A stretch of 64,000 nt of DNA from Hexactinellida sp. DTS-2022 (lineage: Eukaryota > Porifera > Hexactinellida), in the NCBI GenBank assembly GCA_028753945.1, contig JAPNXP010000009.1, positions 6,262,001 through 6,326,000 on the forward strand. The letters are read 5' to 3'. Shown one piece after another: positions 30,091 to 40,100 of the stretch. Position numbers and translations under genes: made by a program. Position 1 is the stretch's first letter; the number at the start of each line of letters is the position of its first letter. The notes below the pieces were generated by a model. That model had not been told where the DNA came from. It saw nothing but the letters and a program-made list of their open reading frames with translations, and did no database searches.

Positions 30091-33000
30091 TTAGGAACGT
30101 AGATCAATGATACCACTTTCCTGGCAGGTGGCATCACTGAGCCCATTGATGAAGCGACATCTACAGTAGTCAACTCGTGCATCTGGTTGCACTATGCAAC
30201 TGCAGTATAGGGGATTATTTGGGAAACTCTTCTCGCATTTGCAAGTTGCTTGCTCTGCTGCTGGGACAATAGTGCACTGTATCCCACCTGGTAGGCAGCG
30301 ACAGTTTTGACACTGTGTTAGTTCTTCCCTTGCACGCGTTAGAATCTCGGAGGTGAGAGCATTCGTAATTGCGTCCCAGTTACCTGTTTGGTTCTGTCGG
30401 ATAACTTTGAGATCCCAAACGTAACCCCTCGCTCTCAGAGCAGGTTCGAGATAGTCCTTGTGAATTGTCTTTAACGCATTATTGGGTGCTGTATTGACAA
30501 CTTCTGTGTTCTCGAGACGTGAAATTTGATTTGTAATTGGATCCCTGTAGAAACAAGTCTCAGCACTGGACACACCCAGACATTGGGTTGTACCGCTTGA
30601 AAGGGTGACATCAATGATTTGTATTGGTATGATATTATTCGCTCTAAAAAGGTCCACGTAGAGAGATCTTCCTAGGTCGTTAAAGTCGTTGAACAGAGTA
30701 GAACTTTCAGCTATCTCCTCTTCGCTTCTGTAGAAGAAAGTCCTCAATTCATCTGTGATCAGAATGGCAAACTTGATGGAGTTTTCTCTCAATTGAGCAT
30801 AAGTAATTGAGAAATTGGTTGCTGCGTATCCATCTTCACGTTCTCCAATTGTGGGTAGCTGTGCAATCGTGTCTGTCACGGTACTGGGGTCATTAATGTC
30901 AATTGTGAAATATACATTTTGGGTAGAGTCTCCTCGATTGAGATTGGGACCAACGAAATATGGATTTTCTTTTCCTTCCGATTTTTGGCTACCAAAGGCA
31001 ACTACTGTGTATTGATTTTGATTGACAGTACTGTTTCCGACACAGTTTTCACGGAGAGAACCCTCAAAGCGTGGCAGGAAAGCTTCTAAGAATGCATGTT
31101 CGGTGTCCATTGAGGATGACACATCGACGAGTAAGATAATATCTGCGTAGTAATCATCACCACAATCCGATTCTGTTAGAAGAGTTTGATTGGCGCTACA
31201 ACAGTCGAGTCGTGTGTCATCTGGCTGAACACATTCATCACATGAACACTGGAATGTGTAGGTGTTCTGTCCTGTAACAACCACCTCATAGGTATAGTCG
31301 CAGAGATCTTCAATGGGAACAATGAGCTGATTTGCACCATTGACTATGTCCTGCACACTAATAACCTCTCTCTGTCCGGTAGTGTTTGATATTCTGAACC
31401 AGGTGAGTTGGATGTTTGACCCGAATGAGTGAGCATACACTGTTAGTGTTGCTTGTTTTAACTGTTGGCTAGGTTGACAGTTTGTACAAGTTGTCTGTGT
31501 GTTCAGGGGATCATTGTTGCACGACACGATGGTTTGTACAATGATGTTGAACGTATGTGTATCCTGTCCGTAGCGATTGCTAACGACAGCTGCATATGAG
31601 CCTGCATCCTGAGATTGGAAGTTATGAATGATGATGGTAGCTTCGTTGCTCGTGCCTGAGAATTCGAAAGTGTAGTCTTGTCCCTGTATCAGCTCTACTC
31701 CGTTGTAGAACCATTTGAAGCTCCACGGCCTGGTTCCCTCTCGCACAATTCCAGTTATGCGTAGTTCTGAACTTGTGCTTGCTACGAGTGTTTGTCCAAG
31801 CTGAGCTTGTGTGCCTGTGACTGTCCCTGTAACTGTCTTATCCCACTTTGGTAGGATACCGATGTTGGTGATCTGTCGGTCTGATCCGTATGCGTTTTCT
31901 GCCACAATCAAGTAGTTTCCTTGAATGTGATCACCGACATTTGTGAATACGAGATTGTATGGATTACTTTGAGACACGGATACATAGTTAGCCACTGATG
32001 AGTTTTCAATTGGAATATTTTGTCCATTTTCATCGATGTAGTACCAAGTGATGGTGACTGGTTGTGTGCCTCTCAAGAGTCGGGAGTTGAGTGTGAATGT
32101 GGACACAAGATCTCCATCGAGTCCATAGTACACCTTTTGTTCGTCAGATCTGTACCCTCCTACGAGAGCGACTTGATTGTCAGAGCTTATTGTTCTGTTT
32201 CCTGATGTCCATTCGAGTTCTGGTGGATCTCCGGTCACACAAGCTGAACTATCAACACATGGTTGTAATTCTCCCGACACGCATCGACATTCAACACAAG
32301 CTCTCAGCTTTCCACAATCTTGACTGCTCTTAACAACAACAATGCTGACGAATGCTCGAGTAAAAGAATTTATTTCTGTGCCCATTTTGTCGATATTCCA
32401 AGCGCTACCTCCTACGGCTAATGCAAGCATAATATATGCGGAATCAATGTTCTGTTGGGCAGAGTTTGCTTTCACTCTTCCTCCGTCTCTTTCTTCAAAA
32501 CCGACGTTTCCTGATATCGACACTAACGCTTTTATGCTCCCATCTGAATCCTTAAATATACCCAGTGCATCATTACCATTCCCATCTTCGAATATAGCTT
32601 TAACAATGACGTTTAGGATTACGTTGTTTTGTGTTATAAGTGCTTGTATCGCTGCTTTGTCCAGTTGGGGAACATCCAAACCATCGTTATCGAACGCATC
32701 ACAGCCAGCTCTCGGACCATTTGTTATAAGTGTGATATGCTTACATGATTGATCTTGAAATTCTGACTGGTAGTTCTTTAACGCTGTATAAATGGACACA
32801 TATCCATCTGTTGATTGTCCAGACTTTATAAATGTAAAATTTGCAATAAATGGACCTATTTCTCCAGAAGTGCCACATAGCTGTCCGTTTGGTAGTCTAT
32901 GCGATATCGCGTAACACCGATCGGGCACTCTGTCATTGTTTGCACCGCATGTCATGAGACAGTATTTATTTTGGCAAAGACTGTTTTCTTGTCCAAAGTT

Positions 33001-35328
33001 GATCCGAGCCAAATTAATTACAAGGTTAGTTGCAACATCTTTAACATTTTCGTGCACATCGGCCATCTGCCCTGTTTCTGCTACTGCTATTACCATATCC
33101 ACACATGATGGCTGTCTGAACCCGCTAATTATCTGCGTCTTATTACACTCTATGGGGCGACATTCATTTGTGATGTCAAAGTCAGTGATTTCAATTTGTT
33201 CACAACCAGAAACGCCTTCAATGCAGGAGCAATTCTTACACCCGATTACTTTGCAAGCTTCGGGTTCAGGGGATATTGTAGTGGGGACTGAAGGGCGTAC
33301 TTCGTAGTTGAAGAATGCTGCTGTAAAGCTTTCCCTGAATTCTCTTGAAACGGGTAAACTCCAAAGTATGCCACCTGTCGCTTTCACCATCTGGTAGTAC
33401 GTGTCTCTGGTGTTTTGTGTCTGTTCTGTGCCATCAGGGATTAGGAGCTCGGCTTCTCCGGAAATCTGTCTTTCCTTTATTTGAATTCCATCCACATATA
33501 CTACCTTGTTGTCTGGCAGTATGGCTAATATTCTGTTACTTGGAATCCCATAACTTGCATCAATGCTTATTGATAGATTTACCACGGCACTTAACTCGAT
33601 GCTGAATCTCTTCAATGTTTGCTCCATATTTTGGTTTAGAAGGGTTGGGATTCTGCTAACCTCAGATTCAGATGTTGGAGTCAGATTATCTCGGTCTTCA
33701 TCTGTGATAAGAATTATCTTTCGACATGCCGGGTATATGAATCTATACCGTTGAAGGGCTCTGTAAATGGCAGCATAACCATCTTCCAATCTCCCTGCTC
33801 CCACAAATGGGCTTGGGACCGCCGTAACACTTTCGACTAAACTTGCTGTTGACCCCCATAAATCCAGGTTTTCTCCTTTGAACGTGATTCCTCCTAAATC
33901 CAATGGTCTACCAATATGGTCTACTCCTAAATTTCTATCCGCACCGAAGCTCAAGACTCCAAAGATATTATTACAAGCTTCAGATGGAACGAAATTAATT
34001 TCTTGTAGGAACACCGGGATCTGCCTTGAGACATCTGCTAACCAAAGGTGCTCTGGCCGCATAGATGCAGACTCATCGATGGCATAAATTAGGTTTACAC
34101 ATTTTCCATTAACGGCCTCTGTTTCGGTGAGGATGGGCTTTTCGTTTATATCGCATTCATCGAAACACGGTTTATCTCGAATGCATTGAAAGCTACTTCC
34201 ATCGCAATACACGAATCGATCGATCACCGTATCATAGACGATTTGACCTAGTTCATACTGACTGCAATCCGAATTGAAAGTTGAATTTAACGCCAGGATC
34301 ATAATCCTTTTCCCCACTCGTCCCTTATCTCCGACACTTCCTTCGCCTCCTTTGTTACCCACTTCACCTTTGTTACCTCTATCTCCAGGTCCCCCTTTGT
34401 CTCCCCTATTTCCCTTTTCCCCTGTGTCTCCTACATCTCCTGATGCTCCTTTGTTTCCCTGTTCACCGATAGGTCCTTGTGACCCCTTTCCAATCTGTCC
34501 CTCGTCCCCTTGCATTCCCTTTCCCCCTTGGATACCTCTGTCCCCACTCAGCCCCTCTTCTCCATCTACGCCCTTCAATCCCTTACTGCCATCACTCCCT
34601 CCTTCCCCATTATTCCCTTTCTCACCCGTATCACCATCCGGTCCTCTTTCTCCCGTGCCTCCTTTCATTCCATTTTCCCCATTGGCCCCGTCATCCCCAC
34701 GTGTCCCCTGATCCCCCTCCCCTCCCTGGTTCCCTTTGGCACCTGTCTCTCCTGGTTGACCCTTTGTACCCATTTGTGGTTTGGGACATTCTTCCGGATA
34801 ACAGATGCCCGGTAGCCCTGGTCTGCCCAAATACCCTTCTTGTCCCCTTGAGCCTGGATACCCCTTTTCTCCCCTCACTCCATCACAACCTTCTGGACAG
34901 TCAGGTGCGATTTGCAGGGTGGTATCTGCGCTGTCTGTCTGTGCTCCTGCTGACGATAGGTAATTACATATGCAGGTGTATGTACCAGCATAGATTTGGC
35001 TCATGTTGTAGATAGTGAGGGTAGTTTCAGTGTAGCGACGAATGTTTGGATATCCGACAGCACTGAAACTGTCGAACTCTATCTTATTCCCATTCAATTC
35101 AAACTCTATTGATGGGGTTTCCTCCGGGATAGGATCAATTGGACATTTGATCTCCACGTTGGACCCTGCCCTGACTATGGCATTATCTCCTATCGTGACA
35201 CGTGGCTTCGATACGCCTAGTAGTTTGTAGGTTTCTCCGTTTCCTTTACGAATGCAAGCCGTTTTTATGCTCTGTTGCAAAGCCAGCAAAACCCAGATCA
35301 CCAGAATTGCTTTTATTTTCGTTCCCAT
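30091..35328 (-). CDS. Gene B: giant secreted Ig-collagen-VWA protein (1745 aa), near-identical paralogue of A
   Basis: The exon structure and domain order match gene A: signal peptide, Ig, interrupted collagen stretch, VWA1 (DESAS), degenerate VWA2 (AETGQ), two Ig-like domains, Cys module, VWA3 (DVSSS), Cys-rich tail. Most of the coding DNA differs from A at only a few percent of positions, including long silent-site identity, so duplication or conversion is recent. Differences concentrate in three places: the second half of the N-terminal Ig, a block across the start of VWA2 (about 32792-33082), and a short loop after the C-terminal Ig domains (ISNTTGQREVISVQ here, IFNTNGQREAISTQ in A). The last residues also differ. 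An acceptor-like TTTTTATAG lies 17 nt before the ATG, as in A. Confidence 0.88.
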   Translation of the reverse strand: MGTKIKAILVIWVLLALQQSIKTACIRKGNGETYKLLGVSKPRVTIGDNAIVRAGSNVEIKCPIDPIPEETPSIEFELNGNKIEFDSFSAVGYPNIRRYTETTLTIYNMSQIYAGTYTCICNYLSSAGAQTDSADTTLQIAPDCPEGCDGVRGEKGYPGSRGQEGYLGRPGLPGICYPEECPKPQMGTKGQPGETGAKGNQGGEGDQGTRGDDGANGENGMKGGTGERGPDGDTGEKGNNGEGGSDGSKGLKGVDGEEGLSGDRGIQGGKGMQGDEGQIGKGSQGPIGEQGNKGASGDVGDTGEKGNRGDKGGPGDRGNKGEVGNKGGEGSVGDKGRVGKRIMILALNSTFNSDCSQYELGQIVYDTVIDRFVYCDGSSFQCIRDKPCFDECDINEKPILTETEAVNGKCVNLIYAIDESASMRPEHLWLADVSRQIPVFLQEINFVPSEACNNIFGVLSFGADRNLGVDHIGRPLDLGGITFKGENLDLWGSTASLVESVTAVPSPFVGAGRLEDGYAAIYRALQRYRFIYPACRKIILITDEDRDNLTPTSESEVSRIPTLLNQNMEQTLKRFSIELSAVVNLSISIDASYGIPSNRILAILPDNKVVYVDGIQIKERQISGEAELLIPDGTEQTQNTRDTYYQMVKATGGILWSLPVSREFRESFTAAFFNYEVRPSVPTTISPEPEACKVIGCKNCSCIEGVSGCEQIEITDFDITNECRPIECNKTQIISGFRQPSCVDMVIAVAETGQMADVHENVKDVATNLVINLARINFGQENSLCQNKYCLMTCGANNDRVPDRCYAISHRLPNGQLCGTSGEIGPFIANFTFIKSGQSTDGYVSIYTALKNYQSEFQDQSCKHITLITNGPRAGCDAFDNDGLDVPQLDKAAIQALITQNNVILNVIVKAIFEDGNGNDALGIFKDSDGSIKALVSISGNVGFEERDGGRVKANSAQQNIDSAYIMLALAVGGSAWNIDKMGTEINSFTRAFVSIVVVKSSQDCGKLRACVECRCVSGELQPCVDSSACVTGDPPELEWTSGNRTISSDNQVALVGGYRSDEQKVYYGLDGDLVSTFTLNSRLLRGTQPVTITWYYIDENGQNIPIENSSVANYVSVSQSNPYNLVFTNVGDHIQGNYLIVAENAYGSDRQITNIGILPKWDKTVTGTVTGTQAQLGQTLVASTSSELRITGIVREGTRPWSFKWFYNGVELIQGQDYTFEFSGTSNEATIIIHNFQSQDAGSYAAVVSNRYGQDTHTFNIIVQTIVSCNNDPLNTQTTCTNCQPSQQLKQATLTVYAHSFGSNIQLTWFRISNTTGQREVISVQDIVNGANQLIVPIEDLCDYTYEVVVTGQNTYTFQCSCDECVQPDDTRLDCCSANQTLLTESDCGDDYYADIILLVDVSSSMDTEHAFLEAFLPRFEGSLRENCVGNSTVNQNQYTVVAFGSQKSEGKENPYFVGPNLNRGDSTQNVYFTIDINDPSTVTDTIAQLPTIGEREDGYAATNFSITYAQLRENSIKFAILITDELRTFFYRSEEEIAESSTLFNDFNDLGRSLYVDLFRANNIIPIQIIDVTLSSGTTQCLGVSSAETCFYRDPITNQISRLENTEVVNTAPNNALKTIHKDYLEPALRARGYVWDLKVIRQNQTGNWDAITNALTSEILTRAREELTQCQNCRCLPGGIQCTIVPAAEQATCKCEKSFPNNPLYCSCIVQPDARVDYCRCRFINGLSDATCQESGIIDLRS

Positions 35329-35750
35329 TCTTTTGTTATAAATTTCTATAAAAACATATTATGACAACTCTCCTTATTTATTCGTTTCAAATTTTACACT
35401 GACTCCTACTCTACTTTGTGCTGTTTCTTTCTCTCCCTGATATTATATTTGTTGCAATTTGTACTAATTAATATATGACTGTGTACACCGGAATATTACA
35501 TTTGTTTCTCAATTTTACACATTCTAGTATGTGTTATTTTTTTTAAATATACAGTTCTATTGAAATTGAGTAACAAGAATCTACAGTGCATGATATGAGT
35601 TTGGCCAACCAACACCTTTTTTATTCAATTATTAAAAAAATTATCATTAAAAATTAATTTTGTCATGCCGGATTTTTCTATTGGGAAGTCTTAGCCGATA
35701 TATTAAAAGTAGTTACCACCTATTTTAGGTTTATCAAAACCAACACTGCA

Positions 35751-35850
35751 GGCAACATCCCTCAATTCGAACTTTCACGGGATAAATATATTTGGTCGAA
35801 TTAGCGAATGTTCGATTTAACGAGTATTCGAATTAACGGTTGTTGACCGT
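35751..35850. mobile_element. Possible degenerate MITE remnant
   Basis: The ends GGCAACATCCCTCAATTCGAA and the complement of TTCGAATTAACGGTTGTTGACC are imperfectly inverted. Internal TTCGAATTA..CG units echo the other pogo-like elements in the window. No target duplication was settled. Confidence 0.35.
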
Positions 35851-36136
35851 CTATATATTTTTGTTTTTTTATTGTATTGGAACTGGAATTGGAATTTATC
35901 TTCCTGCTTTCTTTGAATTATATTTTAAAGTTTGTTCTAATCGCATCCATTTAATTTGATTCACAAATATTATAGACATTAATTAATAACCCTTATTTTG
36001 ATATAGTACATTGGGTTGTGAAGGGATTAAGCGTGGGTTTCACGTTCCTTATCAATTTTAATTTCCATATATTATTTCAAGAACTTATCGTTCCAGAAAA
36101 ATAATTTGGTTCTTGTCAACTCATACCACCCTATTA

Positions 36137-36180
36137 TTTTAATTTAATTTAATTTAATTTAATTTAATTTAATTTAATAT
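36137..36180. repeat. (AATTT)n microsatellite
   Basis: About eight uninterrupted AATTT units in intergenic DNA. Confidence 0.9.
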
Positions 36181-36452
36181 AACATACCTGGAATGGGATC
36201 TGCGACGAACTACCTGTTGAAATTTAATATAATTGGATTTAGACTTGAGAGTAGTTTATATTATGTATACTTAGCATATATCACTATGCTCCTATTCCTA
36301 TTGTTTGAAAACATGCTCAACAGACAATGCTAAAATTACTTGCCACATATTGTTGTGTTGAGTTACTATAATAATATTAAAATGAAAGTTGATAGTTATA
36401 TAAGAATAGTAGAATAGTAGCGTTTATTGCTTATGATATTGAATTTAATATC

Positions 36453-36801
36453 CAGTCAACTCCCGTTATAACTAAGTCGGATATAACGAAGTACTTCCTT
36501 ATAACAAAGTCGGTCAATGGTCCGGAAATCTTTCTGTCTTATTACATTATTAAAACTTCGTTTACAACGAAATGGATATAACGAAATTCCGATTTGTCGG
36601 AGTAATTTAGTTTTAAGCTATTCATTTTACTCCGGTTATAACGAATTCTGCTTATAAAGAACTCCGGTTATAACGAAATCCGTTTATAATGAACTCCAGT
36701 TACAACGAAATCAGCTTGTAATGAAATCTTGTAAGATCGACTCTGCTTATAATGAAATGAGAGTACGGTCCCGAGCACTTCGCTATAACGGGAGTTGACT
36801 G
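36453..36801. mobile_element. 349-bp pogo/Tc1-type MITE with CAGTCAACTCCCG ends
   Basis: The left end CAGTCAACTCCCGTTATAAC is matched by the right end TATAACGGGAGTTGACTG in inverse orientation, over about 18 bp. The interior is built of repeated GGTTATAACGAA-type units in both orientations. It is non-coding. A TA follows the right end at once, but on the left TA is two bases away, so the target duplication is imperfect. The CAGT..ACTCC termini resemble those of the MITE at 19699-19883. Confidence 0.75.
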
Positions 36802-37103
36802 TACGTACTGCAGAAGTAAACTTTTCTCATTTTTGTAGTGAAGAACTAGTGTTAACATTTATTAAATGAGTATTACCACTAATACATACAAGTAATAATT
36901 ATTAACATAAATACATTATTTCCAGAATCCACTCAATGCAAAATATAGCACACTTCCAGATTATGATACAAATTAAGTAAAACAAATTGATAACAATGTT
37001 CAAACAAATAACATCTATGGAGTATTATGAAGTTTATGTGTAGTAACTATGTAAGAAAGTAGGTATGCTAGGGGTAGTTGAAAGGAGGTAGGTAGTTTAA
37101 TAG

Positions 37104-40100
37104 TTAAGCTAGATCAATGTTACCAATTTCCTGGCAGGTGGCCTCGCTGAGCCCATTGATGAAGCGACATCTACAGTAGTCAACTCGTGCATCTGGTTGC
37201 ACAATGCAACTGCAGTATAGGGGATTATTTGGGAAACTCTTCTCGCATTTGCAAGTTGCTTGCTCTGCTGCTGGGACAATAGTGCACTGTATCCCACCTG
37301 GTAGGCAGCGACAATCTTGACACTGTGTTAGTTCTTCCCTTGCACGCGTTAGAATCTCAGAGGTGAGAGCATTCGTGATTGCGTCCCAGTTACCTGTTTG
37401 GTTCTGTCGGATAACTTTGAGATCCCAAACGTAACCCCTCGCTCTCAGAGCAGGTTCGAGATAGTCCTTGTGAATTGTCTTTAACGCATTATTGGGTGCT
37501 GTATTGACAACTTCTGTATTCTCGAGACGTAAAATTTGATTTGTATTTGGATCCCTGTAGAAACAAGTCTCAGCACTGGACACACCCAGACATTGGGTTG
37601 TACCGCTTGAAAGGGTGACATCAATGATTTGTATAGGTATGATATTATTCGCTTTAAAAAGGTCCACGTAGAGAGATCTTCCTAGGTCGTTGAAGTCGTT
37701 GAACAGAGTTGAACTTTCAGCTATCTCCTCTTCGCTTCTGTAGAAGAAAGTCCTCAATTCATCTGTAACCAGAATGGCAAACTTGATGGAGTTTTCTCTC
37801 AATTGAGCAAACGTAACTGAGAAATTGGTTGCTGCGTATCCATCTTCACGTTCTCCAATCGTGGGTAGCTGTGCAATCGTGTCTGTCACGTTACTGGGGT
37901 CATTAATGTCAATTGTGAAATAGACATTTTGGGTAGAGTCTCCTCGATTGAGATTGGGACCAACGAAATATGGATTTTCTTTTCCTTGCGATCTTTGGCT
38001 ACCAAAGGCAACTACTGTGTATTGATTTTGATTGACAGTGCTGTTTCCGACACAGTTTTCACGGAGAGAACCCTCAAAGCGTGGCAGGAAAGCTCTTAAG
38101 AATGCATGTTCGGTGTCCATTGAGGATGACACATCGATGAGTAAGATAATATCTGCGTAGTAATCATCACCACAATCCGATTCTGTTAGAAGAGTTTGAT
38201 TGGCGCTACAACAGTCGAGTTGTGTGCCATTTGGCTGAACACATTCATCACAGGAACACAGGAATGTGTAGGTGTTCTGTCCTGTAACAACCACCTCATA
38301 GGTATAGTCGCAGAGATCTTCAATGGGAACAATTAGCTGATTTGAACCATTGACAATGTCCTGCACACTGATAACATTACTCTGTCCGTTTATGTTTGAT
38401 TTTCTGAACCAGGTGAGTTGGATATTTGACCCGAATGAGTGAGCATACACTGTTAGTGTTGCTTGTTTTAACTGTTGGCTAGGTTGACAGTTTGTACAAG
38501 TTGTCTGTGTGTTCAGGGGATCATTGTTGCACGACACGATTGTTTGGACAATGATATTGAACGAATGTGTATCCTGTCCGTAGCGATTGCTAACGACAGC
38601 TGCATATGAGCCTGCATCCTGAGATTGGAAATTGTGAATGATGATGGTGGCTTCGTTGCTCGTGCCTGAGAATTCGAAAGTGTAGTCTTGTCCCTGTATC
38701 AGCTCTACTCCGTTGTAGAACCATTTGAAGCTCCACGGCCTGGTTCCCTCTCGCACAATTCCAGTTATGCGTAGTTCTGAACTTGTGCTTGCTACGAGTG
38801 TTTGTCCAAGCTGAGCTTGTGTGCCTGTGACTGTCCCTGTAACAGTCTTATCCCACTTTGGTAGGATACCGATGTTGGTGATCTGTCTGTCTGATCCGTA
38901 TGCGTTTTCTGCCACAATTAAGTAGTTTCCTTGAATGTGATCACCGACATTTGTGAATACAAGATTGTATGGGTTACTTTGAGACACGGATACATAGTTA
39001 GCCACTGGTGAGTTTTCAATTGGAATATTTTGCCCATTTACATCGATATAATACCAGCTGATATTAACAGGTTGTGTACCACTTAATAGTCGAGAGTTGA
39101 GTGTGAATGTGGACACAAGATCTCCGTCGAGTCCATAGTAAACCTTTTCTTCTTGGGGTTTATACCCCCCAACTAAAGCTATCTTGTTATCTTCTGTGAT
39201 TGTTATATTTCCATGATTGTATGTCAAGAGTGGTGGTTCTCCGCGTACATCGCAACGCGTGCTCTCTACACATGGCTGTAACTCCCCTCCCACACACTTG
39301 CATTCCACACATGCTCTGGTCTGTCCACACGACTCACTACTTTTAATGACAACAGCTTTAACGAAAGCTCTCGTGAAGAGATCCGTTTGTTCTCCCATCT
39401 CGTTGATGTCCCAAGCACTCCCATTCAATGCTAGTGCCAGGCTAATATAATCTTGTTCCACCCCTTGACTGGCTTGTAAGACAGTTCCTCCAGGCACGAG
39501 AACATACCCCAGGCTAGAAGTGGTGCTGGGAACAACTGCTACCACTGATCCATCTGTCTCTTGGAAGATACCTATGGCTTTAATGCCATTCTGATCCTGA
39601 AATGTGGCATTGACGATCACGTTGAGAATAACATTTGTGACTTGTAACTGAGATAGTATAAGTTCTCTTTCGAGCTGAGGAACAGTTGTGTTCTCACTCG
39701 TGTAGGACCCACAGTCATACCTATCCGAGTCTGTGATGAGTGTGATGTGACGACAAGATTGAGTTTGGAAGTTATCCTTGTATGTCTGTAGTGCTGTGTA
39801 GATGGAGGAATAGCCATCTGCTTCCTGTCCTGAGGCTGTTAGATCAACTCCTGCGATGAGCGGGGCCAACTGAGAAGAGGGAGCACACAACTTTTGATTG
39901 GGAGGAATGGGAAATGGGTACGCGTAACAGCTGTCGCCATCCCTTTGGTTCTCTGCTCCGAATCCCATTAAACAGTAGGTATTAGGACAGAGACTGTTTT
40001 CCTGTCCAAAATTGATAGCTGCTAAGTTGGTGGGCAGTCTGGTTGCGACATCTTTAATGGCAGTGTGTGCGTCCTTCATTGTGCTTGTTTCAGCTATGGC

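Larger units (their letters stand above)
35329..37103. other. 1.8-kb AT-rich intergenic region with MITE-like repeats
   Basis: The region lies between the start of gene B and the stop of gene C. It contains an (AATTT)n microsatellite near 36138-36178, a 349-bp inverted-repeat element at 36453-36801 and a possible 100-bp remnant at 35751-35850. No gene was recognised. The gene B promoter should lie near its right-hand coding boundary. Confidence 0.5.

Noticed and set aside
35751..35850. tRNA-like TTCGAA motifs in the intergenic region
   Set aside because: No cloverleaf arms or A/B box pairs; the motifs belong to an inverted-repeat remnant.
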